Below, piece by piece: positions 13,893 through 21,869 of a stretch of DNA of 64,000 bases. The position numbers and the translations under genes are program-made. Source of the stretch: Chryseobacterium sp. T16E-39 (GTDB taxonomy: Bacteria; Bacteroidota; Bacteroidia; Flavobacteriales; Weeksellaceae); NCBI RefSeq assembly GCF_002216065.1, contig NZ_CP022282.1:3596001-3660000 (forward strand), read 5' to 3'. Position 1 is the first letter of the stretch. The number at the start of each line of letters is the position of its first letter. Under the pieces are notes generated by a model that saw nothing but the letters and a program-made list of their open reading frames with translations, did no database searches and had not been told where the DNA came from.

Positions 13893-14630
13893 ATGGCTCT
13901 AAAGGAAGAACTTGAAAAACAAGGAAACTGGTTGTTTAAATATAGAAGTACTTTACCGATAGGTATTTTGTTTATCGGTTTAGTAGTTTCTATTCAAAAC
14001 AATTTAAAGGAAGAAACGACCAGCTGTGTCATTCTCTACGAATTTGCTTGCTTATTAGTAAGTGTTATAGGCCTAGGGATCAGGGTATATACGGTGGGAT
14101 ATACTCCTAGGAATACATCAGGGAGAAATACTGCCGAAGGGCAGGTGGCTGATACACTCAACACAACGGGAATTTACAGTATGGTGAGGAATCCATTATA
14201 CTTGGGCAACTTCTTGATGTGGCTTGGACTTGCTATGTTCACCGAGAATTTATGGTTTATCATTTCATTTGTTCTTTTTTATTGGATCTACTATGAAAGG
14301 ATAATTTATGCAGAAGAACAGTTTTTGGAAAGAAAGTTCGGTGAAAAATATAGAAGATGGGCATCTAAAGTACCGGTTTTTATCCCTAACTTAGGATTGT
14401 TTACGAAGAATGAGATCTCCTTCAGTATGAAAAAGGTTTTGAAGAAGGAAAAGAATGGTCTTTTTGCAATGTTTCTGGTTTTCATGGTGTTTGATTTAAT
14501 CCAGGAGTCAGTAAAAAATCATTCTGATCATAATTTATTTTTTATTTCAGGTACTATTCTTACAATGATTATTTACATTGTTCTGAAAGTATTAAAAATG
14601 AAAACTAGATTTTTAGAGAATAACAGGTAA
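13893..14630 (+). CDS. ICMT/PEMT-family membrane methyltransferase
   Basis: A 245-residue polytopic protein. Its hallmark is the SAM-binding segment of the isoprenylcysteine carboxyl methyltransferase/phospholipid methyltransferase family (YSMVRNPLYLGNFL, about residues 94-107), followed by two helices and the second conserved block (YAEEQFLERKFGEKYRRW). The N-terminus is cytoplasmic with several helices, and an extra C-terminal helix pair follows the family domain. Bacterial relatives methylate lipids or lipid A phosphates; the substrate here is unknown. It lies 33 bp after the adaptor gene in the same direction and probably shares its transcript, suggesting an envelope change that accompanies metal stress. 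Confidence 0.8.
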   Translation: MALKEELEKQGNWLFKYRSTLPIGILFIGLVVSIQNNLKEETTSCVILYEFACLLVSVIGLGIRVYTVGYTPRNTSGRNTAEGQVADTLNTTGIYSMVRNPLYLGNFLMWLGLAMFTENLWFIISFVLFYWIYYERIIYAEEQFLERKFGEKYRRWASKVPVFIPNLGLFTKNEISFSMKKVLKKEKNGLFAMFLVFMVFDLIQESVKNHSDHNLFFISGTILTMIIYIVLKVLKMKTRFLENNR

Positions 14631-14664
14631 TAAAGGATTAGAACTTAATTAAAAAAAAATAATT

Positions 14665-15537
14665 ATGTTATTAAACAAAAGATTATCCATTTGGTATTTC
14701 ATCAATGAAATCAAATCCCAAATCCTTTTTATTTTCATATTTGCAGTGTGCATAGGGCTTTTAGATTTGCTCCCGGGATTTCGTAAAATATCACTTCCAC
14801 TGAATGTTCCTGCGCTTGTGGGAACTGCGGTGTCCCTGTTATTGGCTTTCCGGACATCACAATCTTATGAAAGATGGTGGGAGGCAAGGATTGTTTGGGG
14901 AGCTATTGTTAATGATTCCCGCACGCTAACCAGATTGGTGATGCAGTTTTTGCCAGAGAAGGAAACAAGAGAATTTGCTGAGCGGCAGATTATTTGGACG
15001 TATGCTTTGGGGGAATCTTTAAGAAAATTACCTTTTTCCAATCGGGTACAGGAATATATAGATACTCATCAAATTCGGGCCTTAAATATTCCTAATGCCC
15101 TTCTGGATGAACATTCCCGGCAGGTGAGGGAAGCGGCTTCTGTAAAATCTATTTCAGAATTTCAACAATTACAGCTTAATGATGCTATTACTAAGCTTTG
15201 TGACAGTATGGGAAAATGTGAAAGACTGAAAAATACCGTTTTCCCCAGATCATATAGTATTCTTGTTCATATTTTAATCTATGTATTTGCTGCCATACTA
15301 CCCTTTGGTCTTGATGATAACCAATTAATAGTTGAGATTGCAATTACGATCTTGGTTCCTACCATGTTCATTGCAATAGAAAGGACCTCGATTATTATGC
15401 AGGATCCATTTGAAAATACACCTGTAGATACACCAATGACTTCGTTGGCGCAGACGATTGAGATTAATATAAGACAAATGATTGGGGAGAAGAATGTTCC
15501 AATGAAGAAAGAAAATCCTTTATACTACGAAATGTAA
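14665..15537 (+). CDS. Bestrophin-family anion channel
   Basis: A 290-residue protein of the bacterial bestrophin/UPF0187 family. The diagnostic block RTSQSYERWWEARIVWGAIV follows the second hydrophobic segment, and a distal hydrophobic pair plus an ERTSIIMQDPFENTPVDTPM block close the domain. Full length is about 290-300 residues in bacteria, so it is complete. Bacterial members form pentameric ion channels in the inner membrane. It sits between the methyltransferase and the CDF exporter, 34 bp after the former. In this setting it may balance charge during cation efflux, which is inference from position. Confidence 0.88.
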   Translation: MLLNKRLSIWYFINEIKSQILFIFIFAVCIGLLDLLPGFRKISLPLNVPALVGTAVSLLLAFRTSQSYERWWEARIVWGAIVNDSRTLTRLVMQFLPEKETREFAERQIIWTYALGESLRKLPFSNRVQEYIDTHQIRALNIPNALLDEHSRQVREAASVKSISEFQQLQLNDAITKLCDSMGKCERLKNTVFPRSYSILVHILIYVFAAILPFGLDDNQLIVEIAITILVPTMFIAIERTSIIMQDPFENTPVDTPMTSLAQTIEINIRQMIGEKNVPMKKENPLYYEM

Positions 15538-15553
15538 TCAAACCTTTTCTGAA

Positions 15554-16453
15554 ATGATGGACGAAAAAAATACACAGACCGTTTCAGCGGCGAGTAAACA
15601 TAAGAAAAATCTTCTGATCGTATTATCTTTGAGTGGAACATATCTTATTGCTGAGGTAATCGGAGGAGTTATTACTAATAGCCTTGCCCTACTTGCCGAT
15701 GCAGCACATATGCTTACGGATGTTGTTGGGTTGCTTTTAGCATTTATCGCTATAAAAATAGGTGAGCGGAAGGCTGATTCTAAAAAGACCTTTGGGTATT
15801 ATCGGACGGAGATCTTAGCAGCGGTAATTAATGCTGTAGTATTACTTGGGATCTCTCTGTATGTTTTATATGAAGCATATCAAAGATTCCAGAATCCACC
15901 GGAAGTGCAGAGTAAATCAATGCTGATTGTGGCAGGGATCGGTCTCATTGTAAATATTGTAGGGATGATGATTCTTAGAAAAGATTCTGAAGCAAGTCTC
16001 AATATGAAAGGAGCCTATTTTGAAGTGCTTTCTGACATGCTGACCTCCATAGGAGTCATGATCGCAGGTGTTATTATGCTGACTACGAATTGGTACTATG
16101 CAGATCCGATAATCTCAGCAGCAATTGGACTGCTGATCTTTCCAAGAACATGGCGACTTCTCAAAGAGGCTGTAAATGTTTTATTGGAGAGTACTCCAAA
16201 AGATGTGGATATAGATCAGCTGCGGACATCATTAGAACAGATTCCGGGAGTCAAAAACCTGCATGATCTTCATGTGTGGTCACTTACCTCTGGGGTTAAT
16301 GCCATGAGCGCTCATGTTGTTAAAGATGATACAATGGCCCAAAATCAGCTGTTAGAAAAGCTTACAGAAGATACAATGACTAACTTTAAAATCAGTCACA
16401 CTACTTTTCAGATTGAAGAGGAGGGGTATAAAGAAGGGGTGACCCATTCTTAA
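15554..16453 (+). CDS. czcD: Cation diffusion facilitator (CDF), CzcD/ZitB-like zinc exporter
   Basis: A 299-residue, six-helix CDF transporter with a C-terminal cytoplasmic domain. TM2 carries the metal-site motif HMLTD (near residue 53) and TM5 carries EVLSD (near residue 157), where the usual His of HxxxD is Glu. A Met-rich position and the ferredoxin-like regulatory domain follow, containing the usual LHDLHVWSLTSG element. The family exchanges cytoplasmic Zn2+ or Cd2+ for protons. Two adjacent ATG codons (15554, 15557) could start it. It is 16 bp after the bestrophin gene and 11 bp before the Fur-family gene, in line with one operon. Confidence 0.9.
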   Translation: MMDEKNTQTVSAASKHKKNLLIVLSLSGTYLIAEVIGGVITNSLALLADAAHMLTDVVGLLLAFIAIKIGERKADSKKTFGYYRTEILAAVINAVVLLGISLYVLYEAYQRFQNPPEVQSKSMLIVAGIGLIVNIVGMMILRKDSEASLNMKGAYFEVLSDMLTSIGVMIAGVIMLTTNWYYADPIISAAIGLLIFPRTWRLLKEAVNVLLESTPKDVDIDQLRTSLEQIPGVKNLHDLHVWSLTSGVNAMSAHVVKDDTMAQNQLLEKLTEDTMTNFKISHTTFQIEEEGYKEGVTHS

Positions 16454-16464
16454 TTTTAAAAATA

Positions 16465-16890
16465 ATGAAAATGAAAAAACACATCGAAGATAAGCTCATA
16501 GATAAAAATACCAAGCCCACAAGTATGAGGATTCTGGTCTATGATTTTTTAAGCTCTCAGGAAGTGGCTTTGTCATTATCTGAGATCGAAGATTATTTTG
16601 AAAATGCGGACCGGACTACAATTTACAGGACCTTAAAAACCTTTGAAGAAAAAGGGATCGTTCACAGTATACAGGAAAATACGACCACCAAGTATAAACT
16701 TTGTGATGATGACTGTGATGAAAAAACACATAAAGACTGGCATCTGCATTTCTATTGTAAAATATGTAAACAGACGACATGCAGAGAGGATATATCTTTT
16801 CCTCAAGATGTTCAGGCTAATTTCAGGATCGATGAAATAAGACTTTTTGCAAAAGGCATTTGTGAAAGCTGTCTTGAAAGTTTGCAATAG
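16465..16890 (+). CDS. Fur-family transcriptional repressor, Zur-like, likely regulator of the metal island
   Basis: A 141-residue Fur-superfamily protein. The winged helix is at about residues 20-80 (ENADRTTIYRTLKTFEEKGI). The C-terminal part carries HLHFYCKIC (His93, His95, Cys98, Cys101) and CESC (Cys133, Cys136), the paired CxxC structural zinc site of the family. It is the last gene of the czc-type operon. Its stop codon lies inside a palindromic operator that precedes the P-type ATPase gene, and the same palindrome precedes czcA. I infer that it controls both units. A repressor that opens efflux genes would have to respond opposite to classical Zur, or respond to another metal, so its sensing mode is open. 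Confidence 0.88.
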   Translation: MKMKKHIEDKLIDKNTKPTSMRILVYDFLSSQEVALSLSEIEDYFENADRTTIYRTLKTFEEKGIVHSIQENTTTKYKLCDDDCDEKTHKDWHLHFYCKICKQTTCREDISFPQDVQANFRIDEIRLFAKGICESCLESLQ

Positions 16891-16918
16891 TATTGCACAT
16901 GTTTAAAAATTAATTTTG
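16882..16918 (+). promoter_or_regulatory. ATPase-gene promoter with palindromic operator identical in layout to that of czcA
   Basis: TTGCAATAGTATTGCAC (16882-16898) is a 7-3-7 palindrome with one mismatched end base. The -7 box TAATTTTG is at 16911-16918. Distances from palindrome to -7 box (12 bp) and from TTG (16893-16895) to -7 box (15 bp) equal those at the czcA promoter. The left arm overlaps the stop codon of the Fur-family gene. Confidence 0.72.
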
Positions 16919-16934
16919 TTGAAAATTATAAGTT

Positions 16935-18893
16935 ATGGAAGAATGCTGTAATACAAAACCTCAAAAAAAAGAACACAATCACTTTGAAGGAGATGGTCAC
17001 GATCACGGACACTCTCATGATACCTCAGACAAAACGACTTTTCAGCTGTTTTTGCCTGCCGTAATTTCTTTTGTTCTATTAATGATAGGAGTCGCTTTAG
17101 ATAATTATATAAAAACAGAATGGTTTACCGGCTGGGTTCGCATTGTTTGGTATTCAGCTGCGTATATTCCTGTGGGACTTCCCGTATTGAGGGAAGCTTA
17201 TGAAAGCATCATCAAAGGAGATGTGTTTTCGGAGTTTTTCCTGATGGGAATTGCTACGATTGGAGCATTTGTTATTGCTCAGTATCCGGAAGGGGTGGCA
17301 GTGATGTTGTTTTATGCCGTTGGAGAAGTATTTCAAACGTTAGCGGTTACAAGAGCAAAAAGTAACATCAAATCATTGCTGGACCAACGTCCCGATGAGG
17401 TAACTGTTTTAAAAAACGGTCAGCCACAAACTGTAAAGGCGGAAACGGTAGGTATCGGTGAAATTATACAATTGAAGTCTGGTGAAAAATTAGGTCTGGA
17501 TGGAGAGTTACTATCAGATTCTGCATCATTCAATACAGCTGCACTTACGGGTGAAAGTAAACCTGATACAAAATCAAAAGGCGATACCGTTCTTGCAGGA
17601 ATGATTAATCTGAATACGGTGAGCCAGGTTAAGGTGACTACAGCTTACCAAGATAGTAAGCTGAGCAAAATATTAGAACTTGTTCAAAACGCAACTGCAC
17701 AAAAAGCTCCAACTGAATTATTCATCAGGAAATTTGCAAAAGTATATACTCCGATTGTTGTACTTCTTGCTATATGTATCACATTATTGCCTTACTTTTT
17801 TGTAGCAGATTATCAATTTAAAGATTGGTTGTACAGGGCTTTGGTATTTCTTGTGATCTCTTGTCCGTGTGCTTTGGTAATTTCTATCCCATTAGGTTAT
17901 TTTGGAGGAATTGGCGCAGGGAGCAGAAATGGGATTTTATTTAAAGGAAGTAATTTCTTAGATGCTCTTGCCAATATTCAGAATGTAGTGATGGATAAAA
18001 CCGGAACTATGACGGAAGGGGTTTTCAAAGTACAAGAAGTAGATTTTAAATCTGAATTTGATAAAAATGAAATCCTGAAACTGGTCAACCTTTTAGAAAG
18101 TCAGAGTACTCACCCGGTAGCAACTGCCATCCACGAATATGTTGGAGAAATAGATCATTCCATTCCAATGGAAAATGTAGAAGAGATCGCGGGACATGGT
18201 TTGAAAGCAACAATTAATGGAAAGGACTTACTGGTTGGAAACTTTAAGTTAATGGATAAGTTCAGTATCCAATATGATATCAATCCGGATAACATTGTCT
18301 ATACATTAATCGCAGTTGCTTATGACAAAAGATTTGTAGGTTATCTTACTATTGCGGACAGCATTAAGGAAGATGCACAATTGACTATAAACAAACTGAA
18401 AGCATTAAATATAAAGACAACGATGCTAAGTGGTGATAAAAGCTCCGTCGTAAAATATGTGGCAGACGCTTTAGGAATCCAGAATGCTTATAGTGATTTG
18501 CTTCCTGAGGATAAAGTGAATAAGGTAAAAGAGATCAAAGCAAAAAATCAGACAGTTGCTTTTGTGGGCGACGGAGTAAATGATGCGCCGGTCGTTGCTT
18601 TAAGTGATGTAGGAATTGCTATGGGAGGACTGGGAAGTGATGCTACGATTGAAACTGCCGATGTTGTTATACAAGATGATATGCCGAGTAAAATTCCAAT
18701 GGCAATTAATATTGGAAGAAAGACAAAACAGATTGTTTGGCAAAATATCGTTTTAGCATTTGTTGTAAAAGGAATTGTTTTAATTCTGGGTGCAGGAGGG
18801 TTAGCCACCATGTGGGAAGCTGTATTTGCAGATGTGGGAGTTTCTTTGATTGCCATCCTGAATGCAGTAAGAATCCAACGGATGAAATTTTAA
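16935..18893 (+). CDS. cadA: P1B-type Zn/Cd/Pb-transporting ATPase (ZntA/CadA-like)
   Basis: A 652-residue heavy-metal ATPase. The N-terminus lacks a typical CxxC metal-binding domain and instead has a Cys pair (ECCNT) plus a His-rich stretch with repeated HDH/HGH at about residues 14-29. The transport motif is CPC (VISCPCALVIS, near residue 311). The phosphorylation motif is DKTGTMTEG (near 353), the HP locus is STHPVATAI, and the hinge is GDGVNDAP (near 545). The last helix has DVGVSLIAILN, the Asp/Gly signature of the Zn/Cd/Pb subgroup (P1B-2). It pumps these cations from cytoplasm to periplasm. It has its own promoter with the shared palindrome and ends at a strong terminator. Confidence 0.92.
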   Translation: MEECCNTKPQKKEHNHFEGDGHDHGHSHDTSDKTTFQLFLPAVISFVLLMIGVALDNYIKTEWFTGWVRIVWYSAAYIPVGLPVLREAYESIIKGDVFSEFFLMGIATIGAFVIAQYPEGVAVMLFYAVGEVFQTLAVTRAKSNIKSLLDQRPDEVTVLKNGQPQTVKAETVGIGEIIQLKSGEKLGLDGELLSDSASFNTAALTGESKPDTKSKGDTVLAGMINLNTVSQVKVTTAYQDSKLSKILELVQNATAQKAPTELFIRKFAKVYTPIVVLLAICITLLPYFFVADYQFKDWLYRALVFLVISCPCALVISIPLGYFGGIGAGSRNGILFKGSNFLDALANIQNVVMDKTGTMTEGVFKVQEVDFKSEFDKNEILKLVNLLESQSTHPVATAIHEYVGEIDHSIPMENVEEIAGHGLKATINGKDLLVGNFKLMDKFSIQYDINPDNIVYTLIAVAYDKRFVGYLTIADSIKEDAQLTINKLKALNIKTTMLSGDKSSVVKYVADALGIQNAYSDLLPEDKVNKVKEIKAKNQTVAFVGDGVNDAPVVALSDVGIAMGGLGSDATIETADVVIQDDMPSKIPMAINIGRKTKQIVWQNIVLAFVVKGIVLILGAGGLATMWEAVFADVGVSLIAILNAVRIQRMKF

Positions 18894-18916
18894 ACATCAA
18901 CATAATTAACTAAATA

Positions 18917-18947
18917 AAAAGCTCCACTGACATTCAGTGGAGCTTTT
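18917..18947 (+). terminator. Intrinsic terminator after the ATPase gene
   Basis: A perfect 14-bp stem (18917-18930 with 18934-18947) with a 3-base loop. The arms end in A4 and T4, so it could work on either strand. It closes the zinc-efflux island. Confidence 0.85.
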
Positions 18948-19032
18948 GCCTTAAAAAAAATATCAATGACTTTCATCATAAATTAGGCATAAGAAAATTT
19001 TGAGTAGTATATTTGCGGGATAGAATTGATCA

Positions 19033-19392
19033 TTGAAGTTTTTCATATCCATATTCATTATTTTTACCATAGCAATACGTCCTGTTTTGCCATTAGTGAA
19101 TTATGCGGTTAACTATGATTATATTGTTAAGAATCTTTGTGAAAACAGAAACAAGCCAGAGTCTACCTGTAAAGGTAAATGTTATGTAGCAAAAGAATTG
19201 GCTAAAACTGAAAAACAATCCAGCCCCCAAGTGATAAAGATTTCTGTGATAGATGTATTTCTTTCCAATGAAATCCTCTCTTTCTCACATAAAATAGGAG
19301 CTGATCATCTGCAAAAAGAAGCCAGTTCAGGCTCTATCAATTTTTGCACTTCAGAATATTTTTCCAGAATATTTCATCCTCCTTTAGGATAG
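19033..19392 (+). CDS. Small exported three-cysteine protein, paralogue of the gene at 21285
   Basis: A 119-residue protein started at TTG, because the hydrophobic leader begins directly there. After the N-terminal segment it has a conserved block (NYAVNYDYIVKNLCENR) and three cysteines at positions 36, 46 and 50 in the pattern C-x9-C-x3-C. The protein at 21285 has the same three positions without gaps. The remainder is variable and ends in a proline-containing tail (RIFHPPLG). A TATATTTG box at 19008-19015 may be its promoter. I do not recognise a named family. Its place next to YHS and SCO genes suggests a copper or thiol role in the periplasm, which is inference. Confidence 0.65.
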   Translation: MKFFISIFIIFTIAIRPVLPLVNYAVNYDYIVKNLCENRNKPESTCKGKCYVAKELAKTEKQSSPQVIKISVIDVFLSNEILSFSHKIGADHLQKEASSGSINFCTSEYFSRIFHPPLG

Positions 19393-19524
19393 TATAGTTA
19401 TCATTAAACTAATTTATTCGTTGAAATGTTAGGCGTATGGTCGTTTTAAAAACCATTCACGATGTAATTGGTATATAATTTATTTCTAAACTATTTTATT
19501 CATTATTAATTTCATTTCAATCTA

Positions 19525-19800
19525 ATGAAACATATATTCATTTTGACAGTATTGCTGTCGGTGTCCTTATTTTCCTGTGCCCAGGAAACTCCTAAGGTAA
19601 AACATAGTAAAAGTATGAGTACTCCTACAGAAAACCTTAAAAATGTAAAAGTGGTCAATGCTGAAGATCCGGTGTGCCATATGAAAACGGCAGACTATTT
19701 AAAGTTTACGTCAACTTATAAAAATAAGGTGTACGGTTTTTGCAGTGCTTCATGCAAGGACGAATTCAATAAAAACCCTGAAAAATATGTCCAAAAATAA
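19525..19800 (+). CDS. YHS-domain lipoprotein
   Basis: A 91-residue protein with a lipoprotein signal (LLSVSLFSCAQETP) and a C-terminal YHS domain at about residues 47-91. This has the characteristic DPVCHM start and the YGFCSASCKDEFNKNPEKYV end, with three cysteines. YHS domains bind metals and occur with copper transporters and heavy-metal ATPases. The gene overlaps the start of the SCO gene by 14 bp, so the two are translationally coupled. A periplasmic copper-binding or copper-transfer role beside SCO is a reasonable inference. Confidence 0.85.
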   Translation: MKHIFILTVLLSVSLFSCAQETPKVKHSKSMSTPTENLKNVKVVNAEDPVCHMKTADYLKFTSTYKNKVYGFCSASCKDEFNKNPEKYVQK

Positions 19801-20470
19801 AAAAACAACCCAAAGTTCAAAAAGTAAGATCATCATTCCTATTGCGGTTATTGCTATTATTTTTCTTGGAGTAGGTTTCGGAATGAGCTATTTTAAAAAA
19901 AGCTTTTATACAGTCATGAAAGTTCCCGATTTTGAACTTACTGATCAGAATAATAAAAAGATTACCAATAAGGATATGCTGGGGAAAGTATATCTCGTAG
20001 AGTTCTTTTTCAGTAAATGTCCCACCATTTGTCCGGTGATGAATAGCAATATGAAAGTGATCGAGGAAGAAATCAACGATCCTGAATTCGGGATTATTTC
20101 CATCAGTATCGACCCATTAAATGATACCCCCGAAACTCTGAAAAAGCACGCTGACAGAATTGGAGTAAAGTCTCCGAACTGGCATTTTTTAACGGGTGAC
20201 AGGACATATATTGGAAATCTTGCCGATCAGTTCAACATTTATGTAGGCGATAAAGAAGATGAAGGTGAAAGCCTCAATCACAGTGGGATGATTGCCCTGG
20301 TGGATCAGGAAGGAAATATCCGATGCAGATATAATAAAGACAACATGCCGATTTTATATTATTCCGGATTAAACTATAAAGATCCTGAAGGAAAGGAAAC
20401 GGAGCTTACCGGAAAATATCATCCGGATAGGGAAAGACTGATTGAGGATATTAAAAAGCTTTTAAAGTAG
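19787..20470 (+). CDS. SCO1/SenC-family copper chaperone or thiol reductase
   Basis: I start this 227-residue protein at the ATG at 19787, where a lysine-rich leader and one membrane anchor (IIIPIAVIAIIFLGVGFG) follow directly. The thioredoxin-like domain has the copper-site CxxxC (FFFSKCPTICPVM) and the distal conserved His in LNHSGMIAL. SCO proteins deliver copper to the CuA site of cytochrome oxidase or reduce its cysteines. The start overlaps the end of the YHS gene. Together with the MbnP/MbnH pair downstream this marks the region as copper-related. Confidence 0.9.
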   Translation: MSKNKKTTQSSKSKIIIPIAVIAIIFLGVGFGMSYFKKSFYTVMKVPDFELTDQNNKKITNKDMLGKVYLVEFFFSKCPTICPVMNSNMKVIEEEINDPEFGIISISIDPLNDTPETLKKHADRIGVKSPNWHFLTGDRTYIGNLADQFNIYVGDKEDEGESLNHSGMIALVDQEGNIRCRYNKDNMPILYYSGLNYKDPEGKETELTGKYHPDRERLIEDIKKLLK

Positions 20471-20606
20471 TTGAAAGTTGAAAGTTGGAAATTGAAATTG
20501 GAATGTTTCGGGAGTTATCTATTTGGCAGGCTTTATTAACTTCCTTCTTCCAGCATCGTGCTTCCTACTATAAAAAAATATTGTTAAACCATAAATACAA
20601 AACATT
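20471..20606. repeat. Low-complexity intergenic repeat
   Basis: The 136-bp spacer starts with short tandem units (TTGAAAG twice, then TTGGAAATTGAAATTGGAA). It then holds, on the minus strand, a purine-rich GCTGGAAGAAGGAAGTTA segment. A related GCTGGAAGCTGGAAGAGGGA segment occurs at about 57250. They look like members of a dispersed flavobacterial intergenic repeat. This is a visual judgement with no copy count. Confidence 0.35.
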
Positions 20607-21281
20607 ATGAAGATTATGAAAATCGCTGCCTTAAGTGCAGTTTTCGCGGCGCAATTTGCTTTTGCACAATTCAAGCAAACCCCTTTATCGTACGCATACA
20701 ATGCGTTGGAAGGTTCAATTGATGCGCAGACAATGGAAATTCATTATACAAAACATGCTGCCGGGTATGTAAGTAACCTGAATAAAGCTATTGCAGGAAC
20801 ACCTCAGGAGAAAGAAACTTTATTCCAGATCCTTTCTAAAGTTTCTACTTTAAGCCCTACCATCAGAAATAATGCAGGGGGGCACTTTAATCATGAGCTT
20901 TTCTGGACGATGCTTACTCCTGTGAAAAATACTCAGCCATCTGCTAAACTATTAAAAGCGATTACTGAAACTTTTGGAAGTTTAGATGCATTTAAAGAGA
21001 AAATGGGTAAAGCCGGAGCGGAGCGTTTTGGTTCCGGATGGGCTTGGCTGTCAGTTGATAAAAACGGAAAGTTATTTGTGTCTTCAACTCCTAACCAGGA
21101 CAATCCTTTAATGGATGTGGTAGAAGAGAAAGGAACTCCGATCTTGGGGATTGATGTTTGGGAGCATGCGTATTATTTAAAATATCAAAATAAGAGAGCT
21201 GATTATCTTACCGCTATCTGGAATGTATTAAACTGGAAAGAGGTAAGCAACAGATATGAAAATGCGATAAGCAAAAAATAA
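20607..21281 (+). CDS. sodA: Exported Fe/Mn superoxide dismutase, Mn-type signature
   Basis: A 224-residue SOD with an N-terminal signal peptide ([17 protein letters not shown]). The four metal ligands are in their usual contexts: His in [13 protein letters not shown], His in [11 protein letters not shown], and Asp and His in [10 protein letters not shown]. The residues NAGGHFNHE and TPNQDNPL match the Mn-type second-sphere pattern. It converts superoxide to peroxide and oxygen, here in the periplasm or outside. Either of two ATGs (20607, 20616) could start it. The three-cysteine gene at 21285 starts 3 bp after its stop, so they are cotranscribed. Confidence 0.9.
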   Translation: MKIMKIAALSAVFAAQFAFAQFKQTPLSYAYNALEGSIDAQTMEIHYTKHAAGYVSNLNKAIAGTPQEKETLFQILSKVSTLSPTIRNNAGGHFNHELFWTMLTPVKNTQPSAKLLKAITETFGSLDAFKEKMGKAGAERFGSGWAWLSVDKNGKLFVSSTPNQDNPLMDVVEEKGTPILGIDVWEHAYYLKYQNKRADYLTAIWNVLNWKEVSNRYENAISKK

Positions 21282-21284
21282 AGT

Positions 21285-21653
21285 ATGAATTATATTTGCA
21301 GCATATTCCTAACCTTCTATATGGTGTTCAGACCTCTGATCCCCATCATGGAATATGCTGTAAATTATGATTATATCGTTGAAACTCTTTGTATCAATAA
21401 AGACAAGCCAGAACTTAATTGTAATGGTAAATGTTATTTGAGTAAAGAGCTTGCTAAAACCAACGATACAGAATCAACACCCCTATCCAAAGGGAAAAAT
21501 TCCGGACAGAAAATTCTTGATATTTACATTCTTCCGGATATCGCAGAGATAAAAAACACATGTCAACAATATAGCTCTAACTTTAATTTTATTTACCAAA
21601 AGAATTATTCTTTTCTTTTTCTAAAACCTATTTTCCGGCCTCCGGTTTTTTAA
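21285..21653 (+). CDS. Small exported three-cysteine protein, paralogue of the gene at 19033
   Basis: A 122-residue protein with a hydrophobic N-terminus and the same conserved block as the 19033 product (EYAVNYDYIVETLC). Cysteines 36, 46 and 50 are at identical positions and are followed by a shared SKELAKT motif. The C-terminal halves are unlike except for the final FRPPV/FHPPL tail. It follows the SOD gene by 3 bp. Two copies flank the YHS-SCO-SOD genes, so duplication within this cluster is likely. Function is unknown; a redox or copper role is inferred from context. Confidence 0.65.
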   Translation: MNYICSIFLTFYMVFRPLIPIMEYAVNYDYIVETLCINKDKPELNCNGKCYLSKELAKTNDTESTPLSKGKNSGQKILDIYILPDIAEIKNTCQQYSSNFNFIYQKNYSFLFLKPIFRPPVF

Positions 21654-21657
21654 GTTG

Positions 21658-21812
21658 TTTATCCATTTTAGCCACTCAGTTTTTAAAGTTCACATGAAGT
21701 GAAAATCTCAGATTTTCAAAAAACTTAAGTGTTCTTCATAATCGTTTCATTATTCACTTTAAAGATTCTAAAGTGTTTAAAACTTTTGTGTCTTTTGTGG
21801 TTAAAAAAATGA
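21658..21812. repeat. Intergenic segment resembling a dispersed flavobacterial repeat
   Basis: This spacer contains the phrase TTTTGTGTCTTTTGTGGTTA and an AACTTAAGTGTTCTTCAT-like run, which I recognise as common intergenic text in Chryseobacterium-like genomes. No gene is seen. The recognition rests on memory, not on counts in this window. Confidence 0.3.
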
Positions 21813-21869
21813 GTGTCTCCACATTCAAAGATATTTTTATTCAAACAAATACAACTTAAAAAATCAACA

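Noticed and set aside
18917..18947. Hairpins as possible regulatory RNAs
   Set aside because: They are short perfect stems with A/T tails directly after genes and are explained as terminators.
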